Origin: Myxococcales bacterium
GTDB taxonomy: Bacteria > Myxococcota > Polyangia > Polyangiales > Polyangiaceae
Assembly: GCA_003151595.1 (NCBI GenBank)
Contig: PLXW01000030.1
Coordinates: 43,310-107,309, forward strand
Length of the DNA stretch: 64,000 nucleotides
Direction of reading: 5' to 3'
Below, one piece after another: positions 1 to 9,431 of this stretch. The notes beneath the pieces were generated by a model. The model searched no databases and was not told where the DNA came from. It worked only from the letters and a program-made list of their open reading frames with translations. The first letter of the stretch is position 1, and each line of letters opens with the position of its first letter. The translations under genes were made by a program, and so were the position numbers.

Positions 1-31
1 CGGTCGAATTGTCCGATGCGGACGCGTCGAA

Positions 32-1834
32 CTACGTGGCGGGCAGAGTGAGTCGAATCAGGGAAAGCGAGCCATCGACCCCTTTCACGCGGGCTTCGAA
101 CGGCGCCGACTCGTGAAACGTGCGGCGGTCGTCGTCGCCGAGCGACGCGAGTAGCTCGCCGGGGACCACGATTTCGCCCGAAGAAGCGAGGTGCTGGACC
201 CGAGAGGCGACGTTCACGGTCTGGCCGAAGTAGTCGAGCGCGCCGTTCGCGGTGATGACGTAGCAAGGGCCGGCGAAGGCGCCGAGCTTGAGGCCGACCT
301 TCGCGCCGTGCTCGTGCGAGGCGCGAAAGGCTTCGAACGCGGCGAGCGCTTCGCGCGCGGCGCGCAGGCACTCGCTGGGATCGCGGAACGAGGCCATCAC
401 GGCGTCGCCCATCGTCTTCACGATGATGCCGCCGTTCTCCACGATCGCGTCGCGCATCACGTCGAAGTGATCGTCGACGAAGCGGAAGGCCGCGGCGTCC
501 CCTACGCTCGTGTAGAGCGCGGTCGACCCGGTGAGGTCGCTGAAGAGGATGACGACGCGCGTGATCTTGAGCGCCGTGCCGCGCTTCAAAAGGTCGCGCG
601 AGAAGAGGCGGCGGAAGTCGTCGACGTTGGAGAGGTAGTGGGCGGTGGCGGCGTCGTTCGCGTAACCGAGTCGCTCGACCTTCACGTGGCGCGCCTCGCG
701 GGTCGTGTTGGTGACCGCGATCGATCCGCCCGGGGCGACGCTCGCCTCGGGGGGGCGCATGCCGCCGTCGGTCAGCGACAGGCGCACCTCGGCGGGCGCG
801 CCGGCGTCCACCTCGATGCTGGCCACGGCCCCTCCGCGCGCGAACACGCGGTACCTCCCCGTCTCGCGCGGCGCGGCGAGCGCACGAGTGTCGCCGGGCG
901 ACAGATTCGTCTGCGACCACACGTGCGGCGTCCGCGCGGGGCCGCCGATGCAGAACATCTGGTTCTCGACTTTGCGGATCGATTCGTGTGGGACGAACGT
1001 GGCCTCGACGGCGCGATCGAGATCGAGCTCGAAGCTGATGTCGCAGAGCTGGCAGTGCCCCTCGGGCTTGACCTCCTCGAGCGACGCTGCGAGCTCGCTC
1101 GCCGTGTTGCAGCTCGGGCAGACGATCGCCCAGCGGAGATCGAAGAGCCCCGCGGGGACGCCGTGGAGCATCGCGCACAGGACCTCGCGTCGCTCTTCCT
1201 TCATGACGTCGGCCAGCTCGAATGGGCGGATGCGAACGAGATCGGGATCGCTGGCGTCGCGCACGTGAGACGCGATGCGCGCCGCGAGGGGAGCGCGGAT
1301 GCCGCTGCGAACGAGGCGATCGACGCCGTCCGAGAGGAGCGCTTCGTTGACCGGCGTGGTCTGTGCCGCGAACGGGCTGGGCGCGCTGGTGCGAACGTGC
1401 GCGTCGATCGACTCGGCGAAGGCGACGAGCTTCGCCACGATCCCCTTCCCTTCGAACCACACGAACGGCCGCAGCACCGCGAACCGCGGCGTCAGCTCGA
1501 GCCGCACGCTCACGGCCGTTCCGCTCCCGTTGGGCTCCAGCGACCACGCCAGCACGTACGACTCCAGGAGCCCGCCGCGCATGCGTCGCTCCACGCGGAG
1601 CGCGCGCCCCTGGCTCCACTCGAACGGCATCTCGTCGTACGTGAGCGAGAGCCCTCCGGCCTTCGTGTGCCCCACGAAACGCGCGCTCGTCGGCGCGTCC
1701 TCCTCGACCGGCGTGTACTCGACGGGGCCGGAGCCGATGACGCGGTTCGTCCGATCGGTGTCCGAGACGAAGCGCCAGACGTCGTCGGGCGACGCGCTGA
1801 GGTGCAGCGCCGCGGTGATCGCGATCGGGCGCAT
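32..1834 (-). CDS. class III adenylate cyclase with SRPBCC and zinc-ribbon-like regions
   Basis: A 600-aa soluble protein predicted to make cAMP from ATP. Residues 1-150 look like an SRPBCC (START-like) ligand pocket. A CxxC pair at 239/242 and another at 261/264 suggest a zinc ribbon. Residues about 426-560 form a class III cyclase domain. Both metal aspartates are visible (D433 in FSDLTGS, D477 in MGDAV). The adenine-specifying pair K473 and D534 and the transition-state residues N541 and R545 are also present, which argues for adenylate rather than guanylate cyclase. No membrane segment or signal peptide is seen. The ATG at 1834 lies only 28 bp from the divergent start at 1863, so the two genes share a very short promoter region. 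The ligand of the SRPBCC part is unknown. Confidence 0.9.
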   Translation of the reverse strand: MRPIAITAALHLSASPDDVWRFVSDTDRTNRVIGSGPVEYTPVEEDAPTSARFVGHTKAGGLSLTYDEMPFEWSQGRALRVERRMRGGLLESYVLAWSLEPNGSGTAVSVRLELTPRFAVLRPFVWFEGKGIVAKLVAFAESIDAHVRTSAPSPFAAQTTPVNEALLSDGVDRLVRSGIRAPLAARIASHVRDASDPDLVRIRPFELADVMKEERREVLCAMLHGVPAGLFDLRWAIVCPSCNTASELAASLEEVKPEGHCQLCDISFELDLDRAVEATFVPHESIRKVENQMFCIGGPARTPHVWSQTNLSPGDTRALAAPRETGRYRVFARGGAVASIEVDAGAPAEVRLSLTDGGMRPPEASVAPGGSIAVTNTTREARHVKVERLGYANDAATAHYLSNVDDFRRLFSRDLLKRGTALKITRVVILFSDLTGSTALYTSVGDAAAFRFVDDHFDVMRDAIVENGGIIVKTMGDAVMASFRDPSECLRAAREALAAFEAFRASHEHGAKVGLKLGAFAGPCYVITANGALDYFGQTVNVASRVQHLASSGEIVVPGELLASLGDDDRRTFHESAPFEARVKGVDGSLSLIRLTLPAT

Positions 1835-1862
1835 CGAGATTTGAGGGTACCATGAGCCCGCG

Positions 1863-3158
1863 ATGGGTCAGCCGTTCCCGCCGACGAAGCTCGCGTCGCC
1901 CGCCGCGTCGCGGCGCGCGACGCCGCGGCGATGGTGGCCGGTCCTTCTGTCGGTGTTCGCGTTCTTCGCGGTGGTCGGGATCATCGTCGTCTTCGGCGTG
2001 CTCCCCGTCGTGCTGAAGCAGCAGTGCATCGCGGCGGCGGCGAGCCAAGGTGTGACGCTCACGATCGATCACGTCGCCATCGGGCCCGGCGACGTGCGCC
2101 TGATGAACGTCGGCATCGCGCTCGAGGGCGTGCCGCAGATGAAAGCCACGGCGGAGAGCATGCAGGTCGCGCTCGTCGGGTTCACGCCCGGGGCGGCGGC
2201 GGTGAACGGGCTGGCGATGACGCTCGACGGGCCGCTCGAGGATCTTCAGAAAGCGATGGCGGCGTGGAGCGCGGCGCGCGCACGAGCGACGACGGCGACG
2301 TCGGCCGCGAACGCCAAGCCGGTGACATGGGCGCTCGGGAACCTCACCTGGACGCGCGCGTTCGGGCAGACCGCGAAGATCGAGATGAGCAACCTCGAGG
2401 GCGAGCTCGATCCGTCGAAGGGGACGTCGCGCATGTCGTCGGACCACGCGATGGTGACGGCGGGCAAGGCGACGTTCGGCCCGTGGCGCGTGGCGGTCGA
2501 GCGCGACGCGCAGACCGCGCGGGTCGACGTGGAGCTCGATCCGGTCGTGAAGGGGGGACCGAGCGTCGTGTTCGTGCGCGACGCGAGCAACGCGACGTCG
2601 TTGAAGGTGAGCGTTCCCACGTCGCCGCTTTCGCGAATCGGCGTGCCTGCGAAGTCGGTGGGGCTTGCCGCGGACTCGAGCGTGGAGGCCGATCTCGATT
2701 TCGAAGAGGCGCGCACCGGAGCGGCCACGTTGAAGGGGACGGTGGCGCTGACGCGCGCGGTGTTCAGCGGACTGCCGATCGACGCGAAGCTCACGCTGGC
2801 GGCCGCGGGCGATGCGACCAAGGGGCTCGACGTGAAGCAGGGGACGCTCGCCGTCGGGCCGCTGAACGCCTCGGTGACCGGCACCGTGAAGCTCTTCGAC
2901 GACGGCATTCGCCTGGCGCTGGCCTGGCGTTCGACGCCCGTTTCGTGCGCGCAGATCGGCAAGCAGATGGCCACGCAGGCGCTTGGGCAGCTGGGCGGGC
3001 AACTCGGGTCGCTCGTGACCGATCTGGGCGGCGCCATCGGGGTTCGCGTGGCCGGGGAAGCCTCGGCGTCGGGGCTGATCACGCTCGACTCGCGCGACGT
3101 GAGCGCCGCCAGCTTCACCCTGACGGCCAACGATACGTGCGGTCTGGCGCTCTTTTGA
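1863..3158 (+). CDS. membrane-anchored AsmA/DUF748-like protein
   Basis: A 431-aa protein of unknown function. It has a basic N-terminus, one strong membrane segment at about residues 25-52, and then a long region of short alternating beta strands facing the periplasm. Phrases such as a strand followed by MNVGIALEG and MTLDGPLEDL resemble AsmA-type or DUF748 envelope proteins, which are thought to help lipid or outer-membrane assembly. The ATG at 1863 is close to the divergent cyclase start. A Thr/Ala-rich stretch around residue 140-150 is probably a linker. The assignment rests on architecture only; no catalytic motif is visible. Confidence 0.75.
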   Translation: MGQPFPPTKLASPAASRRATPRRWWPVLLSVFAFFAVVGIIVVFGVLPVVLKQQCIAAAASQGVTLTIDHVAIGPGDVRLMNVGIALEGVPQMKATAESMQVALVGFTPGAAAVNGLAMTLDGPLEDLQKAMAAWSAARARATTATSAANAKPVTWALGNLTWTRAFGQTAKIEMSNLEGELDPSKGTSRMSSDHAMVTAGKATFGPWRVAVERDAQTARVDVELDPVVKGGPSVVFVRDASNATSLKVSVPTSPLSRIGVPAKSVGLAADSSVEADLDFEEARTGAATLKGTVALTRAVFSGLPIDAKLTLAAAGDATKGLDVKQGTLAVGPLNASVTGTVKLFDDGIRLALAWRSTPVSCAQIGKQMATQALGQLGGQLGSLVTDLGGAIGVRVAGEASASGLITLDSRDVSAASFTLTANDTCGLALF

Positions 3159-3262
3159 CCCCCCGCGCGTCCGCCGCGCTGGCCCAAAGCCCATTCCTCG
3201 GCTAAGAAGCCCGGCTCGCTCCCCGACCACGCGTTCACGGAACGCGACAGGGGCCATCCTTT

Positions 3263-3267
3263 AGGAG
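3263..3267 (+). promoter_or_regulatory. strong Shine-Dalgarno site for the 71-aa gene
   Basis: AGGAG lies 8 bases before the ATG at 3276. It supports the short ORF at 3276-3491 as a real translated gene. Confidence 0.6.
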
Positions 3268-3275
3268 TCACGACG

Positions 3276-3491
3276 ATGCGCGGTTTCCTTCACCCGGCCG
3301 TTCAGATCATCCCCAACGAGACGCAGAGCGCGTTCTCCGGCTTCCCGCGTGGGCGCCGCAGCAAGCTCGCGAAGGAAGCCAACACGACGCTCGTGAAGGC
3401 CGACCAGTGGGCCCGCGGAGGCACGGTCGGCACGGACGTCGGCGAAGCGCTCGAGCGCGCCGTCGTCGCACGCACCGCCAAGAAGAAGTAG
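3276..3491 (+). CDS. small basic hypothetical protein
   Basis: A 71-aa protein with a clear AGGAG ribosome-binding site and its own ATG. It is rich in Lys, Arg and Ala and ends in KKK. There is no signal peptide or membrane segment, and no known family is recognised. It sits between the AsmA-like gene and the convergent serC gene. The good ribosome-binding site and basic composition suggest a small nucleic-acid-associated or ribosome-associated protein, but this is only inference. Confidence 0.65.
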   Translation: MRGFLHPAVQIIPNETQSAFSGFPRGRRSKLAKEANTTLVKADQWARGGTVGTDVGEALERAVVARTAKKK

Positions 3492-3506
3492 TCGCTACCC
3501 TAGTCG

Positions 3507-4622
3507 CTACCCATTGGTGCGCGCGAACTCCGCCATGAACGTGGCGAGGGCGTGCACCCACGCGGGCTCGACGGCGTTGTAGAGCGAGACACGGATGCCG
3601 CCGACCGAGCGGTGCCCCTTGATGCCGACCATTCCGTTGGCCTTCGCCTCGCGCGCCATCTTCTCTTCGAGCGCTTCGGTCGGCAGGCGGAAGACGACGT
3701 TCATCTTCGAGCGGCTCTTCGCCTCCACCGGGCATCGGTAGAACGACGGGCTGGCGTCGATCGCGGCGTAGAGCGTGTCCGCCTTCTCGCGGTTCCGCGC
3801 GGCGATGGCTTCGAGGCCGCCAAGCTCCTTGATCCACGCGAGCACGTTCCGCACGAGATAGATGCCGAACGTCGACGGCGTGTTGAGCAGCGAGTTCGCT
3901 TCGACGAAGGCGCGGTACTGGAAGATCTTGGGGATGTCTTTCCGACCGCGCGCGACGAAGTCCTTCCGCGCGATGCCGACCACGACGCCGCTGGGGCCGA
4001 TGTTCTTCTGCGCACCGGCGTAGATGAAGTCGAAGCGGTTCACGTCGATCGGCTTCGAGAGAATATCGCTCGACATGTCGCACACCACCGGGACGCCGCC
4101 GAAGTCTGGGACGTCGTCGATCTGGATGCCGTGGATGGTCTCGTTCGACGTGTAATGGGCGTAGACCGCGCTGGCGTCGAGCACGAGCTCCGCTTGCGAC
4201 GGCGCGCGCACGTAGGCCACGGGGTGCTCGCCGACGCCGGTGTTCGCCGCAATGCGCACCGTCGCGCCCGCTCCCGCCGCGACGATGTTCGCTTCGGCGA
4301 GGGCTTTCTCGCCCCACACGCCGTTGACGACGTACTCGGCGTGCGCGCCTTTCGTCAGAAAGTTCATCGGCACCTGCGCGAACTGCTGCGTGGCGCCCCC
4401 TTGAAGGAAGATGACGTCGTGCGACGCGCCGATGCCGAGCAGCTCGCGCAGCAGCGCGATGGCCTCGTCGTGCACCGCTTCGTACTCCGCGCCGCGGTGC
4501 GAGTGCTCCATGACGCTCATGCCGCTCGACGCGAAGTCGAGCAGCTCGCGCTGGGCGCGTTCGAGGGCGGGGAGCGGGAGAGCCGCGGGGCCGGCGTTGA
4601 AGTTCATCACGCGCGTGGTCAT
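3507..4622 (-). CDS. serC: phosphoserine aminotransferase
   Basis: A 371-aa PLP enzyme that converts 3-phosphohydroxypyruvate and glutamate to 3-phosphoserine, the second step of serine synthesis. It is also used in pyridoxal phosphate synthesis in some bacteria. The N-terminal motif [11 protein letters not shown] is typical. The PLP lysine is K206 in [12 protein letters not shown], and D182 in VVCDMSSD is placed to contact the PLP ring nitrogen. The open frame runs upstream past 4622, but the ATG before [11 protein letters not shown] gives the family length (about 360 aa), so it is chosen. The divergent SCP2-like gene starts 76 bp away. Neither serA nor serB is in the window. Confidence 0.95.
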   Translation of the reverse strand: MTTRVMNFNAGPAALPLPALERAQRELLDFASSGMSVMEHSHRGAEYEAVHDEAIALLRELLGIGASHDVIFLQGGATQQFAQVPMNFLTKGAHAEYVVNGVWGEKALAEANIVAAGAGATVRIAANTGVGEHPVAYVRAPSQAELVLDASAVYAHYTSNETIHGIQIDDVPDFGGVPVVCDMSSDILSKPIDVNRFDFIYAGAQKNIGPSGVVVGIARKDFVARGRKDIPKIFQYRAFVEANSLLNTPSTFGIYLVRNVLAWIKELGGLEAIAARNREKADTLYAAIDASPSFYRCPVEAKSRSKMNVVFRLPTEALEEKMAREAKANGMVGIKGHRSVGGIRVSLYNAVEPAWVHALATFMAEFARTNG

Positions 4623-4698
4623 GGCCGAGGCAACGTAGCGCGAAATCAGCGCGATGCAGGTTCGCGCGCGTGTGCCGCATCGACTAGGGTGCACAGCC

Positions 4699-5319
4699 AT
4701 GTTCCCGTTCGAAATCCCCGAGGGGGCGACCGTTCGCTCGCTCGTGACCGAGGTGTTCCCCGACACGCACGCGAAGCTCGTTCCGGCGAGCGCGGGGAGC
4801 ACGCCGTTCACCATCGTGCTGGCGCTCGAAGGCGAAGGGAGCTTCACGGCGACGGTCAAGGGGCCGAGCGTCGTGGTGCGCGAAGAAGAGGCGCGCGAGC
4901 GCAACGTCTGGATCAGCGGCAACGCGCGGCACGCCGATCGCTTCCTCGAGGACTGGAAGACCGAACGCCGCTTCGTGCCGAAGTTCGCGCCGGCGGGCGA
5001 CGTCGCGCTCATGAGCGATCCGCGCGTGCTCTCGCGGCTCATCATGGCCAGCGGGAAGATCGAGCTGGCGCTGGTCGATCTCGACGGCGAGCGCGTGGCC
5101 ATGACGGTGGCCTTCGGAGCGGCGGCGAAGAAGACGATCGACCCGGACGATCCCGACGTGACGATCGAAGCGACCGTCGCCGTGTTCGAAGAGATCCTCG
5201 CGGGGAAGCTGGCGCCCGAAGAGGCGATCGTCGAAGGGCGTGTCGCGGTGAAAGGGAAGAAGCTCCTCGCCATGCAGATGGCCCTCGCGCTCGCGCCGCT
5301 GGCGCCGCCGAAGCGCTAG
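4699..5319 (+). CDS. SCP2-like protein
   Basis: A 206-aa soluble protein. The C-terminal two thirds resembles the sterol-carrier-protein-2 fold. It has a strand with [11 protein letters not shown], a predicted helix over [18 protein letters not shown], a following [10 protein letters not shown] hairpin, and an amphipathic final helix. Such domains bind lipids or acyl chains. The ATG at 4699 is preferred to an in-frame upstream start at 4654, because serine-transaminase-like similarity is absent there and the mature start MFPFEIPEG looks natural. The gene is followed after 3 bp by a lipoprotein gene, so the two are probably cotranscribed. The ligand is unknown. Confidence 0.7.
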   Translation: MFPFEIPEGATVRSLVTEVFPDTHAKLVPASAGSTPFTIVLALEGEGSFTATVKGPSVVVREEEARERNVWISGNARHADRFLEDWKTERRFVPKFAPAGDVALMSDPRVLSRLIMASGKIELALVDLDGERVAMTVAFGAAAKKTIDPDDPDVTIEATVAVFEEILAGKLAPEEAIVEGRVAVKGKKLLAMQMALALAPLAPPKR

Positions 5320-5322
5320 GCG

Positions 5323-5637
5323 ATGCAAAGACTCGCGATCGTCGTCGTCGGGCTCGGCCTCGGGCTGGGGGGCTGCAACCACGCGAAGCCGACGCCCGTC
5401 GAGTGCGGACAGATGCTCGACCGCTACCTCGACATGACGATCGCCGCCGACCCTGCCCTCGTCGCGCTCCCTCCCGCGCAGGCGACGCTCGCGCGCGAGA
5501 TGAAGAAGGAGACGAAGAAGGGGGAGCCGAGCTACCGGCGCGTCGCCGAGCAGTGCCAGCGCGAGGTGAGTCGCAAGGAGTACGACTGCGCGATGAAGGC
5601 GAACGGACCCAACGAGTGGGAGGCGTGCATCGAGTAG
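5323..5637 (+). CDS. small lipoprotein
   Basis: A 104-aa predicted lipoprotein. The signal peptide ends in the lipobox LGGC with the acylated cysteine at residue 18. The mature part is helical and charged, and contains three further cysteines. No family is recognised. It starts 3 bp after the SCP2-like gene and is likely translated from the same message. Confidence 0.7.
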   Translation: MQRLAIVVVGLGLGLGGCNHAKPTPVECGQMLDRYLDMTIAADPALVALPPAQATLAREMKKETKKGEPSYRRVAEQCQREVSRKEYDCAMKANGPNEWEACIE

Positions 5638-5720
5638 CGCGGCCGGCGCGAACGTGCAGCCACGCCGATCCAGAAGACGCCGATGTGAGGCGCGCGCGTT
5701 TCGCGTTATTCTCGCGCGCC

Positions 5721-6530
5721 ATGAAGCGCTCCTTCCTCGTCTTGTCCTGTTTCCTGTGCCTGGCTGCGTGCGGCGGCGCCCCGTCGAAGACCGCGGCCGA
5801 CGTCGACGAAGACTCGAACCCGAAGTCCGCCGATCAATCCGCGGCCGCCAGCGACGACGGCGGGACGGCGGCCACGCCCACGGCGAACACGGCCCCCTCC
5901 CCCGGCTCGCAGGACGACGTCGCCACCGGTCCGAAGAAGGACGAGTGCAACGTGTTCGACGAAGCGAACCTCGAAGGCGTGATCCTGAAGAACGCGTGCG
6001 AAGTGCCGAACCCCACCGGCGCGCCGCCGGATACGTCGAAGACGTTGGTAGTCAGCGTCGCGCTCAACCCGATGAAGGTCGCGCCGGGCGCGCACGCCGA
6101 CGTGGTCGTGAGCTTCACGAACAAGTCGAGCGCGCCGATGCCGCTCTACTTCACGATCGACCCGATGCCGCGCTTCGACATCCAGGTGTTCAACGCCAAG
6201 GGGAATCGAGTCGACCTGCCGAAGAACCAGCCGCCGCCGCTCCCGTCAGGGATGGCGGCGCGCGAGCCCGGTGAGCCGAAGACGGCGCGCGTGTATCTCG
6301 CCGCGAACGGTACGGCGCGCATGCCGCTCGGATGGGATGCCGTGAAGACGAAGTGGGCGCCCGAGAAGCTGAAGGGGACGCCGCCGGAGAAGGGCTACCC
6401 GCGCGCGCCGGCCGGTGCGCTGCCGAAGGGGAAGTACTCGCTGAAGGTGACGACGCCGCTGACGAACGTGGCCGAAGGGATCGACCACGAAGTGAGCCAG
6501 CCGCGCGTCGACGTCGTCGTCGGGAAGTAG
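5721..6530 (+). CDS. lipoprotein with a beta-sandwich domain
   Basis: A 269-aa predicted lipoprotein. The signal peptide ends LAAC with the lipid-anchored cysteine at residue 17. Next comes a low-complexity Asp/Ser/Ala/Thr linker to about residue 75, typical of myxobacterial surface lipoproteins. A beta-sandwich domain follows; its strands (VVVSFTNKSS, YFTIDPMPRFDIQVF) resemble BsuPI or DUF4399-like folds. The function is unknown. The start is the ATG at 5721; the frame is open far upstream, but that stretch is antisense to serC and is not coding. Confidence 0.75.
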   Translation: MKRSFLVLSCFLCLAACGGAPSKTAADVDEDSNPKSADQSAAASDDGGTAATPTANTAPSPGSQDDVATGPKKDECNVFDEANLEGVILKNACEVPNPTGAPPDTSKTLVVSVALNPMKVAPGAHADVVVSFTNKSSAPMPLYFTIDPMPRFDIQVFNAKGNRVDLPKNQPPPLPSGMAAREPGEPKTARVYLAANGTARMPLGWDAVKTKWAPEKLKGTPPEKGYPRAPAGALPKGKYSLKVTTPLTNVAEGIDHEVSQPRVDVVVGK

Positions 6531-6556
6531 CGCGGCCAGCGCCAGGAACCGCCGCG

Positions 6557-7498
6557 ATGGCACTCCGCGCTCTCTTCTTCGGAACGCCCGCGTTCTCGGT
6601 GCCGTGCCTCGAGGCGTTGGCCTCGATCGCCGACGTCGTGGGCGTCGTCTGTCAGCCCGACAAGCCGGTGGGGCGCGGGCTCACGCTGACCGCGCCGCCC
6701 GTGAAGCAGCGGGCGACCGAGCTCGGGCTCCCCGTGGTGCAGCCGACGAAGCTGCGCACCGGCGAGTTCGCGGAGTGGGTGCGGGCGCAGCGGGCGGACG
6801 TTGCGGTCGTCATCGCGTACGGGAGGATCCTCCCGCAAGACGTGCTCGATGGGCCGCGGCTCGGGTGCGTGAACGCGCACGCTTCGCTCTTGCCGAAGCT
6901 GCGTGGCGCGGCGCCGATCACGTGGGCGGTCGTGCGCGGGGAGCGCGAGACGGGCGTCACGTTGATGAAGATGGATGCGGGGATGGATACGGGGGCGATG
7001 CTCGCGAAGTGGACGACCGCGATCGGCGAGGAAGAGACGGCGGGCGAGCTCTCGGAACGATTGAGCGCGCTCGGTGCGGTCGCGATCCGAGAGGGGCTTC
7101 CGAAGTTCGTCGCCGGTGAGCTGACCGCCGAGGCGCAGGACGAGTCGCAGGCGACGATGGCGCCGATGCTGAAGAAGGAAGACGGCGCGATCGATTTCAC
7201 GAAGGGCGCCAACGCCGTGCACGATCACGTGCGTGGGATGAGCCCGTGGCCGGGGGCGTTCACGCGGCTCGAAGGAAGAGTCGTCAAGGTGCACGCGACC
7301 GCGCGCACCACGGTAACGACGCCCGAAGGCGCGACGCCCGGCGAAGTTGTGCTGGCGGACAAGGCGCGCGTCGTCGTGGCGTGCGGCGGCCGCGACGCGA
7401 TCGATCTGGTGCGCGTGCAGCTCGAAGGGCGAAAGGCGATCGCGGCCGGCGAATGGGTGATGGGGCGCGGCGTGAAGCGCGGCGATCGTCTCGGCTGA
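6557..7498 (+). CDS. fmt: methionyl-tRNA formyltransferase
   Basis: A 313-aa enzyme that transfers a formyl group from 10-formyl-tetrahydrofolate to Met-tRNA(fMet) for translation initiation. The catalytic triad of the family is visible as N106, H108 (VNAHASLLPKLRG) and D144 (MKMDAGMDTG). The loop DKPVGRG near residues 35-41 and the C-terminal tRNA-binding domain (from about residue 205) are also present. The length equals the E. coli enzyme. AGGA at 6543 lies upstream of the ATG. The usual partner def (peptide deformylase) is not next to it. The following gene is convergent. Confidence 0.96.
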   Translation: MALRALFFGTPAFSVPCLEALASIADVVGVVCQPDKPVGRGLTLTAPPVKQRATELGLPVVQPTKLRTGEFAEWVRAQRADVAVVIAYGRILPQDVLDGPRLGCVNAHASLLPKLRGAAPITWAVVRGERETGVTLMKMDAGMDTGAMLAKWTTAIGEEETAGELSERLSALGAVAIREGLPKFVAGELTAEAQDESQATMAPMLKKEDGAIDFTKGANAVHDHVRGMSPWPGAFTRLEGRVVKVHATARTTVTTPEGATPGEVVLADKARVVVACGGRDAIDLVRVQLEGRKAIAAGEWVMGRGVKRGDRLG

Positions 7499-7518
7499 CG
7501 TCCGCGCGGAGGCGGCGA

Positions 7519-8790
7519 TCAGCGCGCTTGAATCGGTTGCGTGAGGAGCTGGCGGAGCGCGATCAAGCGCGCGTCGTTGGGGTGCTTCGCGGCGAACTCG
7601 TCGACGTGGTGCTGCGCTTCGAGCGTCGCGCCGTGCGCGTGCGTGAGGACGACGAGGTTGTACCGCGCCTCGGCATTCGTCGCGTCGAGCGAGAGCGTGT
7701 GGAGGTACCCCTCGCGCGCGTCGTGGTACCGCTGCTGCCGATCGGCGACGAGCGCGTGGTCGTACGTGGCCTGCACGTTGGCCGGGTCTTCGGTGAGCAC
7801 GTGCGCGAACTGCACGTCGGCGCCGGCGAGGTCGTTGTCCTGGAAGAGGATCAGGCCGTAGAGGAGCTCGGCGGGGATCCCGCGACCGAGCGCGACGGCG
7901 TGCTGCGCGTCGGCCAGCGCATCGAGCGGGCGACCTTGGAGCACGGTCCCCCAGGCGCGCGCGAAGAGCGCGTGCGGCTCGTCCGGCGTGCGATCGAGGA
8001 CGCGCGCCGCTTCGCGGAGACCTTCGTCCATCGCGCCCGGCGTTCCCACGAGCGACTCGGCTTCGAGGCTCATGCGATGAGAGGTGCGCGGGCACGCGTC
8101 GGAGGCGTCGAGCACGCGACGCGCGTCCGGGTAACGACCGAGATCGACCGCTTCGCTCGCCGCCGCCTCGGCGCAGGCGCACGACTCGGGGTGGGCGTGC
8201 ACGCACGCCAGCAGCACGTCGAGCGCGGCGGCGGGGTTGTGGGCCGTGTGATCGGCGGCGGCGATGGCGAGCGCTGCGCTCTCGTTCCCGGGATCGCTCT
8301 CGAGCGCGGTCTGCCACATCGCGCTCGACGTCGCGAGGCGCGCGCGTCCGGCGACGAGGCTGCCCATCCCGATCGCGATCACAGCGACCCCCACGATCGC
8401 GCGCACGCCGCGCGACGCTTGCGACGCGATCGCATCGGCCACAGGGCCCGCGGCGATCGCCGCGAGCGCGGCCCACACGAGCGGCCCCACGACCCACACG
8501 CCGCGCGCGACCGGACCGCGATCGCCGCTGAAGTACGCGCTCGCGATCGGCGCGGCCAGGAGGGCGAGCGTGGTCAGCGCCGCGACGCCGGGATAACGCG
8601 GCGTGGCCTTTCGAATGCCGAACGTCGCCGCGGCATACAGCACGACGACCAGCGCCAAGCGGCCGCAGGCCTCGATCGTCGAGTGGGCGGAGATCGCCTC
8701 CACGGGCGCGACGCGCGGCGCCAGCGCGGCAGCAAGAAGGATGAGGACGCGCCACGCCGCGTCGCTAGCCACGAGCATCGATCCCTCCAT
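7519..8790 (-). CDS. membrane protein with C-terminal TPR repeats
   Basis: A 423-aa protein. About five hydrophobic segments lie within residues 10-170, followed by helical repeats typical of tetratricopeptide repeats (for example ALADAQHAVALGRG, GADVQFAHVLTEDPANVQA, DAREGYLHTLSLDATNAEA). The layout resembles the C-terminal half of O-GlcNAc-transferase-like or PMT-like membrane TPR proteins, but no glycosyltransferase motif is visible. It probably scaffolds a protein complex at the inner membrane. The start codon lies 43 bp from the divergent HExxH protein gene. Confidence 0.75.
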   Translation of the reverse strand: MEGSMLVASDAAWRVLILLAAALAPRVAPVEAISAHSTIEACGRLALVVVLYAAATFGIRKATPRYPGVAALTTLALLAAPIASAYFSGDRGPVARGVWVVGPLVWAALAAIAAGPVADAIASQASRGVRAIVGVAVIAIGMGSLVAGRARLATSSAMWQTALESDPGNESAALAIAAADHTAHNPAAALDVLLACVHAHPESCACAEAAASEAVDLGRYPDARRVLDASDACPRTSHRMSLEAESLVGTPGAMDEGLREAARVLDRTPDEPHALFARAWGTVLQGRPLDALADAQHAVALGRGIPAELLYGLILFQDNDLAGADVQFAHVLTEDPANVQATYDHALVADRQQRYHDAREGYLHTLSLDATNAEARYNLVVLTHAHGATLEAQHHVDEFAAKHPNDARLIALRQLLTQPIQAR

Positions 8791-8833
8791 TCACGCGATC
8801 GCTCTACTACAAGGACGTCTACGCTGTCTGCGG

Positions 8834-9412
8834 ATGGAGAGCCCGCCGAGCGATTGGTCCGCGGCCACGCGCGAGCTTCTGGCGTCGATGCGCGCCGAGT
8901 TCCCGACGTTCGCGATCGTCCCCAAGCGCTCCTCGCGCCTGCAGCGCGCGATCCACGTCGCGCTCTTCGCAATCACGTTCGGCGGGCAGCGCGTCTACAT
9001 GACGCGGTACCACACCGTTCTCTTCGGCAAGCTCTGGGTCCCCGACTCCTGGGAGGCCATGAGCGACGCCGACCGCTTCATTCTCCTTCGCCACGAGCGG
9101 GTCCACCTGCGGCAACGCGCGCGCATGGGCGACGTCGTGATGGCCTTCGTGTACCTCGTCCCCATCTTCCCGATCGGCCTCGCCTGGGGGCGCGCGCGGA
9201 TCGAATGGGAGGCCTACGAGGAGACCATCCGGGCGACGTTCGAGGTCTATGGAATTGAGGGGGTCGAGCGGGCGCGGCGCGAGATCGTCCGCCGCTTCAC
9301 CTCGGCCGACTACGGCTGGATGTGGCCATTTCCTCGCACGATCGACCGCTGGTACGACCGAGCCGTGGCCGCGCTTCCCCCACGCTTCTCGCCGCCTTCC
9401 GCCGGGGTGTGA
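8834..9412 (+). CDS. HExxH-motif membrane-associated protein
   Basis: A 192-aa protein with a perfect zincin-type motif HERVH at about residue 94 (RHERVHLRQRA). It is followed by a hydrophobic segment (VVMAFVYLVPIFPIGLAWG), and a downstream Glu in EWEAYEET could be the third zinc ligand. A first hydrophobic stretch lies at about residues 36-50. This suggests a small gluzincin-like metalloprotease or its degenerate relative. The ATG at 8834 is chosen because the upstream extension overlaps the divergent gene. The function and substrate are unknown. It is followed after 19 bp by the Hsp70-like gene, so a link to protein quality control is possible but only inferred. Confidence 0.7.
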   Translation: MESPPSDWSAATRELLASMRAEFPTFAIVPKRSSRLQRAIHVALFAITFGGQRVYMTRYHTVLFGKLWVPDSWEAMSDADRFILLRHERVHLRQRARMGDVVMAFVYLVPIFPIGLAWGRARIEWEAYEETIRATFEVYGIEGVERARREIVRRFTSADYGWMWPFPRTIDRWYDRAVAALPPRFSPPSAGV

Positions 9413-9431
9413 TACTTCGTTGATCGAGCGG

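Noticed and set aside
3507..5273. A 588-codon version of serC starting upstream
   Set aside because: The extra N-terminus is antisense to the SCP2-like gene, and SerC homologues start at MNFNAGP-type residues.
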